NCBI GenBank assembly: GCA_022749755.1
Contig: CM040444.1
Span: 6,699,009-6,763,008, forward strand
Reading direction: 5' to 3'
DNA: 64,000 bases
Origin: Azadirachta indica
Lineage: Eukaryota > Streptophyta > Magnoliopsida > Sapindales > Meliaceae
Positions 23,607 to 33,959 of this stretch are shown here, in pieces. The notes beneath the pieces were generated by a model that saw only the letters and a list, made by a program, of their open reading frames with translations, made no database searches and was not told where the DNA came from. Position 1 is the stretch's first letter. The number at the start of each line of letters is the position of its first letter. The position numbers and the translations under genes were made by a program.

Positions 23607-25018
23607 ACAGGATATCCGTTTTACCGTTTTTCTTTAATTAAGTTATTAAAGTAAAAATTGTAATATTCATAGAAAGAGGAAGATGGATATAATAATTAAT
23701 ATACACCACTAATTTAATTAAATTTATTATTATATTGTTGGGATACATGTAGTACCTTATGCAATGAACAATATATTATTATGCTCTTTTATAATATTAA
23801 TATATAGTCTAAAGTCCACAAAAATTATGATTAATTTAATTAGTTTATTAATATATTTAATTAATTTATAATATGCTATCTACTCTTTTTGGGATATACA
23901 ATCATATGAGTATATATTGCACTTTTTTCTAATCAATTTTTTCTAAACTTCTGTTTGAAAATTATATATTAAAAAAATATTTATGATCTATTAATTATGA
24001 AATAAGTTATTTGCGTATTTTTTTTTTGAAATAATCTATAAATTTGCAACCTAATTAGATGAATATATTTTGTGAAAATTTAAGTTTAGGTGGAAAAGTT
24101 GATGATTTAATATATGTAGGTGAAAAATAGAGATATTTTGATTGTGTCACATTATTTAGATTTAATCCAAATCTCTAGTCTTTGCTACGATTTTTTGATT
24201 CTTCATCCGTTAATCAGAATTATGTAAAATCTCTTAATTATACATAAATAAATCGATTCTCAATTTCTTGCTTTTCGAGTAGTCATAGAGAAGAAAAGAG
24301 GCATTTTTGTTGTTCCCCGATATTATAGTTTGGTTGTAGTTTCATAGAAAAAAATTGTCCACTCAAGATTAAATTGATGTGCTGTCTAAAGTCATTAGTG
24401 CATTGCTGCTTTTAGATAAGTTATCTTAACATCTTTTTTGTTATTTTGATTAATTTAATTATAATTAGAGAGATAGTGACGGTTGGTTTCACATTTGTAT
24501 GACTAGTTTTAATAGTTTATCGTAGAATAATAATAAAATAGTTATGGGCATGGACTAGATAATAATATTGTTTTTATTTTAATTTAATTTATTAACATGG
24601 TATATTAATTTATAAATATGGAAAATTAAATTACAAATTAAAATTTTTTTTAGAATTTACTGTTTTATAAAACTTTTTATCAAATATGAATATAATATTA
24701 ATATATTTATACTATATTTTTTCTGTTGTCACACTTATTCTCAATATAAAAATAATGATATATTGTTACATTATAATAATACCTTTTCTGTAATTCTTTG
24801 TAATTTACTTTCGGCGACGTGCGTTTAAATATGATATTGATGATTGTGGTTGGGGGGGCCTGTTGTTCTTTCCAATTGTAAGGTAAGCAATATATATGTT
24901 AGAAAGTAAGGTAAGCAACCACCGGAAGCATGTACTTCAATATCATGTTAAATTCTTGTGTAGTTCCATTTCTTTACACACTTTATCCCTCATTCATCTT
25001 TTATTATTAATTCTTTAG
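23607..25018. other. AT-rich spacer upstream of the TNL
   Basis: No TIR or NB-ARC exon is visible here, although such exons would be expected upstream of the LRR exons. A splice acceptor TTCTTTAG ends the stretch at 25,018. Confidence 0.5.
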
Positions 25019-27113
25019 ACACATGAGGAAGAGATGTATGTCCCAAGTCTAGCAAATATGAAACTAAGGGCCAAAGCATTTTCGAAAATGACCAACCTAA
25101 GACTACTGAAAATCAGTGATGCAGAGCTTCCAGAAGGTCTTGAATACCTTTCAAACGAGTTACGATTATTTCAATGGCAAAGATATCCTTTAAAGTCCTT
25201 GCCATCAAATTTTGATCTGCACAAAGTTGTAGAATTAGACTTATCTTTCAGTTGCATTGAACAAATACGGATTGGAAGCAAGGTAAGATTAATTCTATCG
25301 CTTATTTATTTATTTATTTTTATCAAAGAATATTGTTGCAAAATTCTATCATTTGTTCCTTGGAGTAATGTCATAGATTAAACAATGCCTAAAAGTTTTC
25401 TTTTTTTAATTATGAACAGCCGTTAAACAATTTGAAGTTCATGGTATTCAAGAATTCCAAGAATTTGATAAGAACACCAGACTTTACAAGAATACCAAAT
25501 TTAGAGAAGCTGATTCTTAAAGGATGTACAAGGTTACATGAGATTCACGCATCTTTGTTCGTGCATAAGAAGATTGTGGTACTGAATCTGGAAGATTGTA
25601 CAAATATTAGAAGTTTTCCTAGCAAGATTGCGATGGAATCACTTAAAGAACTTGTACTTTCTGGTTGCTCAAATCTGATAAAGTTTCCTGAGATTGCCGA
25701 AAGTATGGAGTGCTTGTCTATGCTTCTCTTGGATGGAACTGCTATTAGAGAATTGCCATTGTCAGTCGAACTTCTATCTGGGCTCGTTTTATTGAGTTTG
25801 AAGAACTGTAAGAACCTTGAAAGCCTTCCAAGTACCATAACAAATGGTCTTAAATGTCTTAAAACGCTAAATCTTTCTGGTTGCTCGAGACTTGAGAATG
25901 TGCCAGAAAACTTTGACAAAGCAGAAAACTTGGAAGAGCTTGATATAAGTGGAACAGCAATAAGAAAACCAGGGTCATCAATTTTTTTGCTGAGAAATCT
26001 TAAAACCTTATCGTTTCGTGGATGCAAAGGACCACCAACATCAACATCATCATGGTTTTCCCGCTTCCCCATCAATTTGATGCCAAAAAGAAGTTTAGGT
26101 CCCATGGGTTTAGAGCTGCCATCTTTGTCAGGTTTGTCCTCTTTGACAAAATTGGATCTCAGTGACTGTAATCTGGCCGAAGGAGCAATTCCAACCGATT
26201 TTTGCAACTTAGTCTCATTAGAGCAATTAAATCTAAGAAGAAATAATTTTGTTTCACTACCTGAAACCATTAGTCGTCTTCCTAAACTTCAATATCTCAT
26301 GTTAGAGGATTGCAAGAGGCTTCAATCTCTGATAGAAATTCCATCCAGTGTAAAGCTAGTTAGAGTGGATGGCTGTGCATCACTGGGAATAGCATCAAGT
26401 ATATTAAAAAAATCACACACGTCAAAGTATTTCTATATCAATTCTGTGAACTGCTTGAAATTGATCGACAGCAATGATTCGGTTTTCTCAATGCTAGAAG
26501 GATTCTTTAAGGTCAACCTCTTACTCTGTTTTTAACATACATAATTGTATGTGCATTCTCTCTTTATTCTATAATTTTTTGGCTGCAGGCAGAATCAAAT
26601 CTATCAACTAGGTTCAGCATTGTTGTCCCAGGGAATAAGTTTCCAAAGTGGTTCAAATATCGCAATGAGGGTTCGACAATAACTATAACAAGGCCTCCTT
26701 GTTCTTATTACACTAACACTAAGAATAAGCTGATGGGATATGCTATTTGTTGTGTTTTCCATGTTCAGAAACATCAACCAGCTGGCCACAGGTCTTTTTA
26801 CTCATTCACGCATCAATCATTCACTCATCGACTTGAATGCCAAAAGAAAGCTAATGAAGGAGAACCTGTTCGTTGTGCTTTTTATATTGCTTTTGATGAT
26901 GAATTGGGTCAGCCTATGACAGATCATCTTTGGCTACTCTATTTGCCTAATCAAGAATTGGAAAGGTGCAAATGGAACTTTGAATCTAATGACGTTGAGT
27001 TATCATTCGGAGCTGAATGTGGAGCAGGATTGGAGGTGAAGAGGTGTGGTGTGCATCCAATATATGTTGATGAAATTCAAGAATTCAACAACAAAGGAGT
27101 GGCGAAGATCTAA
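25019..27113 (+). CDS. 5'-truncated TNL resistance protein (LRR + C-JID)
   Basis: TNL proteins are intracellular plant immune receptors. Only the sensing half is here, in three exons: 25,019-25,282, 25,420-26,511 and 26,589-27,113. All junctions keep phase 0 (AAG/GTAAGA, AACAG/CCG, AAG/GTCAAC, TGCAG/GCA), giving 626 residues. Residues 1-88 have AFSKMTNLRLLKI and LPEGLEYLSNELRL. Residues 89-452 carry LRRs such as LEKLILKGCTRL, LKTLNLSGCSRLENVPENF and LTKLDLSDCNL. Residues about 460-620 form a C-JID (FSIVVPGNKFPKWF, GYAICCVFHV, DHLWLLYLP). No TIR or NB-ARC exon lies upstream in the window, and the first codons (THEEEMYVPS) are atypical. A 5-bp deletion near 27,090, relative to the copy at 2,270, shifts the frame to an early TAA. 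Probably a pseudogene, though a truncated LRR protein cannot be excluded. Confidence 0.75.
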
Positions 27114-27270
27114 AGTTTGGAAGATAAACGAATTTTATGATCAAGTTTTGCATGGATCAATGTTGAATGTAGCCACAACGTCAAAGCGAAACGTTATTGA
27201 GCACATTGGAGCAGAAGCCAGTCCGAGTGACGAGGAATCTCAACGTGAACGATTTAAAGAAGTTGAATAA
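27091..27270 (+). pseudogene. frameshifted C-terminal tail of the TNL
   Basis: In the next frame the lost tail continues: EWRRSKVWKINE, then LHGSMLNVATTS and ERFKEVE before a stop at 27,268-27,270. The copy at 2,270-2,360 keeps this segment in frame with the C-JID, which shows that the break is local. Confidence 0.7.
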
Positions 27271-27481
27271 ACTTGCAAACGTACAAGCTTCGTCTGAGGT
27301 ACGTATTTCTGCTTTCCTTTTTGTTCTTGTTCTTTTTGAAAACGATTAAGCCTAGAGTTTTATATATGTTTCTACGTTATGTGATTTCTCATACTTGATA
27401 TGATCGTCAAAGTTCTATTTTATATTCTTTTCTTGTAGAAAAATAGTGATAAATAAATCAAGGTTTGGATCCTGAGAAAAA
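27271..27481 (+). repeat. TNL 3' flank, copy D (first part)
   Basis: Likely 3' UTR and flank of the TNL. Bases 27,351-27,475 match 1-120. It is interrupted by the copia insertion at 27,482 and resumes at 30,518. Confidence 0.6.
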
Positions 27482-28172
27482 TGTTGGGAAAAAACAAGAG
27501 AAACTAGTATAAATTTAATTCTTTCCACTTACTTGAATCAAGATAAAGTAATCAACTAAATCAAAATAATAAAAACAGCAAGAATAATCAAGTTAAAAAA
27601 TACAAGAAACACCAAATTTACGTGAAAAAACTTCCCCTTAATACGAATGAGAGTAAAAAATCACGGTTGAAAAATTTTCACTATCACCAAATAAAAAGTA
27701 CCAGAGTCTTCTTACAAGATTATAGTCTTAGAAATAAATAAGAACTCAATTACAAAGTGAAAGTCAAAGAAAAACCTTACCAAATATACCAATAGATGAA
27801 CACCGAAGTGAAAGAGTTAAAATAAGACTGCAGAAAAAATTTTGAAAATTAGAGTTATTGTAAACATAAATTCTGAATGTGCTAGAGAGCTTTGATGGTC
27901 AATCACACCGTCCAGAATCAAGAACTATGTGTGTAAAATCTTCACGTAAAATTTGAACCAAAATGAAGTTCAAATCGTTACTCGATCGTCAACTTGATGA
28001 AAACTGCATAGGATTGAAATTTTCTGAAAAAGTGTTATCTTTCCATCTTACAGCTTGTAGTACTCTTCTCATACACACACCTTATATAGCCATAAAACAA
28101 AACTAAAATCCTTTAACCATATGGGCTTCGAAATTGGTCCTTTTCTAAATAGGAGTAAAGCCCAACTCAACG
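27482..28172 (-). repeat. copia 3' LTR (left end)
   Basis: It starts TGTTGGGAAA and ends CAACTCAACG. It aligns with 29,810-30,512 along its whole length with scattered substitutions, showing that the insertion is not very recent. Confidence 0.85.
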
Positions 28173-28189
28173 AAGCTCCCCCTCATAAC

Positions 28190-29765
28190 TATTTGGAGAT
28201 ATCCGTCATTCCGGCAATCAAATGGCAAGTGTCAAGTTTGTCCCTTGATAATGACTTTGTTAACATATCAGCACCATTAAGTGACATGATTTTCATAGGA
28301 CCACAATCATTAGAATGTACTAAATTAAGTATCTTAGGTCTTGAAGTCAGTAAATGGCTCTTAAAGGAAACTTTGCACTATTTTCCTTCTAAACAATGCA
28401 TACAATTCTTCAAGTGCACTTTTTTTACCCCAGGTAACACATTCTTCTTAGCTAGCTCTACTATCCCCTTCTCACTCATATGATATAATCGCTTATGCCA
28501 TAACTCAATTCTATCTTCCGACTCAGCTGCGTGCACAACATTTTTAGCAATTTTAGCATGACTAAGGTATAAAGAGGAATATTTCTTATCACTAGCCATA
28601 ACCATAGCACCTTTAGTGAGCTTCCAATTGTCTCTTGAAAAATTGTTATCATAGCCAGCATCACAAAGCTTACAATAGAAAGAAGATTAAGCCGAATATC
28701 TGGAACATGCTTGAAATGCCTGAGAACTAACATAGAGCTATTAGCAGTCTTCAAGCAAACATCTCCAACAGCTGCACATAGTGTCATTCCTTCATTAGCT
28801 GTCCTGACATCTCTAAAATCACCAGCTATATAAAAGGAGAAAAAATCCCTTCTACCTGTAATATGAACAGAGATACCACTATCTATCACCCAACTGGTCT
28901 CACTATAAATAAGGTTGATTGCATCATATTCTTGAACAGTCAAAATATCTTTAGGAGTAACGTTAACTCTATCATCATCACTATTATAGTCGGTCTTCTT
29001 TTCTTTCTGTTTGCTCTCCTTATTCTCTCTTTTCCATTTGTAGCAATATTTCTTGACATGTCCTTTCTTACCACAATGGTGACACTCAAGATTTTTATAC
29101 CTCTTTCTTGACTTACTTATGCTATATTCTTTGTTACTAGAATCCCAACTCTTGCTTCTCCCTCTATAATATGAAACTAAAGCTTTTGACTATGAAGAGC
29201 AACCCTATGTTTTTCTTCTCATCTTTTCATTCAAGATACTATTTTTAGCAAAGTCCATGAAGATAATACCATCTGGTGCAGAATTAGATAAAAACACTCT
29301 GAATGTCTTTCATGAGTCTAATAAGGTACTAAGAAGCCATAAATCTTGAATTTCATCCTCAAAAGTGATTCCCATAATAGCGATCTAATTAATAATAATT
29401 TAGAATATATTCAAGTGATTAGTCACCAAAGTTCTATCTCTATATCTTAAGGCCATTATCTGCTTTATCAAAAACAACTTATTATTTCCTGTTTTCCTAG
29501 CATGCAACTGTTCCAAAGTGTCTGAGCATTTTTCTCCCCACTTATATGATTCAACACATTATGATCAACTCATTGCCTTAATGTATCCACAAATCTGTTA
29601 ATGTAGTAAAGCCTATTCTTTATCTGTTTTATGATCAAGTTTTTTAGTGGCAAATACTAGTAAATAATAATTTTTGACATAAAGAAAATATTCCATCTTA
29701 CCCTTTCAAAGTGCATAATTGGAACTATTTAAATTCACCATTCTACTTGCATTAACCTCCATCGT
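28190..29765 (-). pseudogene. copia gag-protease-pre-integrase remnant with pol deletion
   Basis: Minus strand, right to left: decayed gag (29,765-29,120); a CCHC zinc knuckle CHHCGKKGHVKKYC (29,050-29,095); protease with WVIDSGISVHITGRRDFF and VPDIRLNLLSI (28,690-28,895), where the catalytic DSG is present; pre-integrase with ELWHKRLYHMSEKGIVELA (28,440-28,510); and integrase start KVSFKS..LVHSNDCGPMKI (28,290-28,375). At about 28,270 this runs into ADMLTKSLSRDKLDTC, the RNase H tail. The intervening integrase core, RT and RNase H core are deleted. Stops and frame changes occur in gag and protease. Confidence 0.85.
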
Positions 29766-29794
29766 TCAAAACAAAAACTCACTAACTGAATCAT

Positions 29795-29806
29795 GCTCTA
29801 ATACTA
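29795..29806 (-). other. primer-binding site (tRNA-iMet type)
   Basis: The minus strand reads TAGTATTAGAGC, close to TGGTATCAGAGC, and lies three bases inside the 5' LTR. Confidence 0.7.
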
Positions 29807-29809
29807 CTT

Positions 29810-30512
29810 TGTTAGGAAGAAATAGGAGAAAATAGTACAAATTTAATTCTTCCCACTTACTTAAACCAAGATGAAGTAATGAAGTAAAGCAAAATAATAA
29901 AAATAGCAAGAATAATCAAGTTAAAAAATACAAGAGATGTCAAATTTACGTAGAAAAACTTTCTCATCAATGCGAGCAAAAGTAAAAAATCACGATCGAA
30001 AAATTTTCACTATCATTAAATAAGAAGTATTAGAGTTTTCTTATAAGATTATAGTTTTAGAAACAAATAAAAACTCAATCACAAAGTGAGAGCTAAAGAA
30101 AAACCTCACCAAATACACCAATAGATGAACACCAAAGTGAAAGAGCCAACATAAGACTGCAGAAAAAATTCTGAAAATTAGAGTTGCTGTAAAATTAAAT
30201 TCTGGATGTGCTAGAGAGGTGTGATTGACATTGATGGTCAATCACACCATTTAGAATCAAGAACTATGTATATAGAATCTCCACATAAAATTTGAGATAA
30301 AATGGAGTTCAAATCGCCATTTGAACGTCAGCTTGATAAAAACTGCGCAAGACTGAAATTTTTTAGAAAAGTGTTGCCTTTCCGTCTTATGGCTTGTATT
30401 ACTCGTCTTACACACACACCTTATATAACCACAAAACGAATTTAAAATCCCTTTAACTATGTAGGATTTAAAATTTGGTCTTATCCAAATAGGAGTAAAG
30501 CCTAACCCAACA
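29810..30512 (-). repeat. copia 5' LTR (right end)
   Basis: It starts TGTTAGGAAG and ends TAACCCAACA, with the terminal TG/CA intact. It contains a short 12-bp insertion-like difference (GATTGACATTGA, about 30,223) relative to the other LTR. Confidence 0.85.
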
Positions 30513-30517
30513 AAAAA

Positions 30518-31300
30518 AGAGATAAATAAAACGATGAAAGAGGATCAGAATTACAATCCATAAAACTAGAATGATAATGTATCTGTTGATTATCCTATAC
30601 TTTTTTTGTTTGGGTACTGATAAAATGAAAAAAATGACAGGAAAATAGAAGCTACATTGTTCTGGGTTCCGAGGAGAAGTCGGTGAAACATCTTGGAGGA
30701 AACTTCTCAGTTCCTGTTAGAGTTTAAACCGCTTGAAATTGCTCAGCAACAAGGATTTCGGGGGTTCCAATTCGAAAAGCTTCTTTGAGGTAAGTCTCTC
30801 CAAGAACTTTTTAGCATTGTTGTTCCAAGATGTCAAATTAATTCCAGAATGGAAATAGCAGCAGCTTTCACCTGGAATCACAAGCTACTACAAGATTCAG
30901 ATGAACTGGGCATCTCGATTCCAATGAAGCGGATCTATAATCTCTGCTGACATATTTCTGCACTTGATCAAATAAGTCCCTTCCAAGAATTTGTTTCTGT
31001 CTTTTGGGATAAATTCCAGTAATTTATCACGTTTCCATATTATGTGATTTATCATGAATTGATATGATCTTCAAAGTAAGTTTCTTCTATTTCATTTTCC
31101 TTTTCATTGTTGAAAACAGTGATAAATAGAATGATCAAAGGAGAGTAATAAGAGAAGGATTGAAATGATTCTTCTGCTTCCTACTTATTATTTCTGTTTC
31201 GTTTGGTTGTTGAGATCAAAATGGAATTAAAGAAAAGAAAGCATGTTTATGATGATCTTTGAATTTTCTTCCTCTTGAGCATGTTTCGATGGTCCCAGAA
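30518..31300 (+). pseudogene. degenerate TNL 3' tail, copy D
   Basis: This is the fourth copy of the LRR-end plus C-JID-start module (GTCGGTGAAACATCTTGGAG, then GCTCAGCAACAAGGATTT, then TTAGCATTGTTGTTCC). It lies downstream of the TNL just as copy C lies downstream of the C-JID fragment at 2,385. The frame is broken by stops. It aligns to copy B through about 31,030 and to copy C through about 31,278. Confidence 0.6.
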
Positions 31301-31860
31301 GGGGAGAAATACGAAGGAGAGTATTCACACAAGTGGTTGGCCTAACTTGTTAGAAAAGTATCATTTTTATCCCTTAACTTTTATTAAAATAATAAAACAG
31401 GATAAAAATCTTGTCACAATTAACAATTTAAGAGACCATTTCTTTACTTGTTGTAATAAGGGAGTTATTTCAGTATAATTATCCTAATTTTCCAATGTTC
31501 TATCTTTCTACAATCTTTTTCATTTTATTTTTATTCTTATTTTGTGGAAAATATTTTTACTGCTTCGAGATTATGTTTTCTAAAAAAACACATCTTTGTT
31601 TGTTCGTAGAATATTCTGGACTATAAAATTTTTGAAAATTAAATTTAATTAATAAAATCATATGTATGATAAACAATATAATAGGAAAGATTAAGTGTAC
31701 TGGATATATTACGTATTAGAAAAACATATTAAAAAATAAGATTTGAAAGTTTTAATTAATAATTCTACATCTCAGACAGTTACAAGAAGAAATATTAAAA
31801 AAGTAATCATAAAAAATTTAGTTAAATTTTTTATTTAAAATTAAATTTTAGAAAACCAAA
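31301..31860. other. AT-rich spacer
   Basis: No gene seen. The 67-codon frame at 31,275-31,478 has no recognisable domain. Confidence 0.4.
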
Positions 31861-32175
31861 TGCAAAACATTGTCTAAGCAACCTTTATATGGGCATAATC
31901 TTGGAGAAAAATAACATTCACAGAAAAGGAATAGTGGAATAAAAGGTGAGGCCAAAGACTGAAAGAAAAGGAACCCAGAGCAAAAATAATCTGCAAAAAG
32001 AAATGAAACTGAACAGAGTTTGAAGCACATCAAAGGCAACAGGCAGCAGCACCTCAGGACACCACCGCTGGCAACAACGACAAACAGCCAGATGCCGGCA
32101 ACGCCGCAGCATAACCAGCCCACCCAAAGCAGCAATAGGCAAAGAAAACGAACCAAAAACAACCAGCATCAGTAG
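31861..32175. other. GC-richer block of unknown origin
   Basis: The block stands out from its AT-rich surroundings (CAGCAGCACC, CACCACCGCTGG, GATGCCGGCAACGCCGCAGC). Two overlapping minus-strand frames of 83 and 104 codons are open, but are Cys/Leu/Phe-rich with no known domain. It may be the 3' end of a non-LTR element or a gene remnant. I cannot assign it. Confidence 0.35.
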
Positions 32176-32189
32176 CGAACAGTAAATTT

Positions 32190-32700
32190 GTTTGAAACTT
32201 CACTTCTTTGCTATCATTTCATCTTCAGTAAATATCTCCACTACCTCATCATTTTTTTGGATCAAGCAAGCAACACCTGTACAATTAACAAAAGATGAAT
32301 CTTGATCAAGTAAAGACACCAGTGGATTACAAGGGGATGGCAAAATAAACAGTAGCTTCTGATAATAATGCAGTGATAACTCCAATTCTCGGTAAACTAT
32401 TTTATATTTTACTGCATCTCTGATCTCCCTTATCTATTTATCAATTCTCTGCGTTACCATGCTTCCAAAAGGTAAAGATGCTGAGGATGGTACTGGATTG
32501 GTTAACAGGTGAACTTATTAGATTTAGCAAAATTTTCAACATAAATAACATAAACAAATTAGGCAGAAAGAGAATAAAAATTACCAAATAGAGCTCACCA
32601 CAATACCACAGCCTTCTACATCTTGCTTCTCATTCACCTTTTTCAGCATCAGGCACGTCAGACTCATCTTCAGAATCTACTGCAGACTCTTCCTGAATTT
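32190..32700 (-). pseudogene. possible 3' exon remnants of an unidentified gene
   Basis: Two short minus-strand stretches look exon-like. One, about 32,632-32,692, follows an acceptor-like TTCAAATTCAG and reads EESAVDSEDESDVPDAEKGE then stop. The other, about 32,200-32,277, follows TTGTTAATTGTACAG and ends EVVEIFTEDEMIAKK then stop. I do not recognise either. They may be separate debris. They lie just downstream of the DUF4220 pseudogene but do not resemble that family's C-terminus. Confidence 0.3.
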
Positions 32701-32846
32701 GAACAATAACCCAGAATAGAATAATGTTTTTATGCAGTTATAGAATAAAAACAGTAATTTAATTTATTCATTCTTATTCACCATAGCAATTATGAACAAT
32801 ATTTTGAAGTGGCGGAATCAATTGTTTTCTCTTTTATATATTTAAT

Positions 32847-33476
32847 TTATTCATTCTTATTCAGCTGGAGAATTGAATCGTTCTCAATCTCTTCAACAAT
32901 ATTCACTTTCATGGCTTTAATAAATTCTGGGCTAGGATCAGTATTTGAAAGCAAGGAATGTTTCAAACGCTTGGTGCTCGAAGACCTGAGTACAGAAGTC
33001 CTGTCTCCGTATCTAATAATTCCAAGAATAAGCAGTTGAATGGATATATATGTGAGAAAGTTGTTACTCCAAGAATTTAAGAATAGATAAACTGTCACGG
33101 CAACTTGAACAACAAATCCAAGAAAATGCCTCAGCCATAAATCATTGTCTTCTAAGGAGTAAGCTGTGATATTATCTGGAGCACCAAGATGCAATAGAAG
33201 GAATGACGCCCAAAATGCTTGAAATTTGTTTGGTACTGACGAACAATTATCATCTGTAGATGATCCTCCTTGGCAGCTGACAAGAACACCTGTTGGAAGC
33301 CAATCTGCTATAATATACGCCGACCAGACAAGAATCCTTATCCAGTTTTTGGCTATGTATTTCCTTCAAGAACCAAATATTGCGAGGATAAACTGTAAGA
33401 AAAGGCTAAGCAAAATTGCCAATCGGACCTCCCATTCGGTCCAAAGTCTTGTTTCTTTTTCTGTTAAAATTTGCAT
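32847..33476 (-). pseudogene. DUF4220 membrane protein, truncated, with premature stop
   Basis: DUF4220/DUF594 proteins are plant multi-pass membrane proteins of unknown role, usually near 700 aa. The minus-strand frame from ATG at 33,476 reads MQILTEKETRLWTEWEVRLA and later NWIRILVWSAYIIADWLPTG, LLLHLGAPDNITAYSLEDND, WLRHFLGFVVQVAVTVYLF and LGIIRYGDRT, all typical of the N-terminal DUF4220 domain with about five hydrophobic segments. Codon 37 is TGA (33,366-33,368), where family members usually have Arg, so a CGA-to-TGA change is likely. The frame then runs to a stop at 32,847 after only 209 codons, and the C-terminal half, including DUF594, is missing. The two lesions together make this a pseudogene. 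Confidence 0.8.
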
Positions 33477-33501
33477 GGCTCCCTTTTCCTTTTAAGATTC
33501 A

Positions 33502-33957
33502 ACTGCACAACAAAAAACTATTAAATTTATTCACTCAAATACATATTTAAATTGTTTAACAAAATTAGCACCTATAATTATCAGTTTTTAAATTTATCAT
33601 TAACATTAAATGTCCTCCATTTTAAATTTTCATCAAATCCTATAACACAAAAAAAAAAATTTTGTATTTTCTCCATGATAATAATAATACAAAGTAATTA
33701 CAAGTTCAAGCCTTAACGTAGTTCCGTCCGCTCTGCTGGTATATAAAACATTTGGGTTATAAATTTAATTATAAGTTCTAATGAAAAATAAAATCTTAAC
33801 TTACTGATTGTAAATAATAAAGAGTGAAAAAGTAAAAATGTTTACCTTAAGAACTTCAAAATTAAGCAGAAGCAATATAATCACGAAGTAAGCTTAAGTG
33901 ATTCGGGCGGCAAAAACTGGTATATGATCTTGAGAGAATGGTTGTGATGTCTTATAA
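33502..33957 (-). promoter_or_regulatory. 5' UTR intron and TATA box of the DUF4220 relic
   Basis: An acceptor TTTTTGTTGTGCAG (exon edge 33,502) lies 26 bp before the ATG. A donor AAG/GTAAAC (exon edge 33,846) lies upstream, giving a 343-bp leader intron. A TATA-like TTATAAG on the minus strand lies at 33,951-33,957. Splice sites are predicted by eye only. Confidence 0.4.
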
Positions 33958-33959
33958 GC

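Larger units (their letters stand above)
27482..30512 (-). mobile_element. Ty1-copia deletion derivative with both LTRs, antisense
   Basis: Two LTRs of about 690-700 bp (27,482-28,172 and 29,810-30,512) enclose only 1.64 kb. Flanking AAAAA at 27,477-27,481 and 30,513-30,517 is a probable 5-bp target-site duplication, although the site is A-rich. The pre-insertion sequence GAGAAAAA..GAGATAAATAAAA is seen intact at 2,421-2,443. A polypurine tract (minus GAGGGGGAGCTTC) abuts the left LTR and a tRNA-iMet-type PBS abuts the right one. Inside are gag, zinc knuckle, protease, pre-integrase and the first residues of integrase, which join directly to the tail of RNase H. RT is missing, so any movement would need help in trans. 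Confidence 0.9.

Noticed and set aside
25545..26270. 241-codon minus-strand ORF
   Set aside because: It is antisense to the main LRR exon of the TNL. Its residues mirror the LRR codons and match no family.
27482..30512. Repeated blocks considered as a CRISPR-like or satellite array
   Set aside because: Only two long copies exist, with TG/CA ends, PBS and PPT, so they are LTRs. No short regular repeats with spacers occur anywhere in the window.
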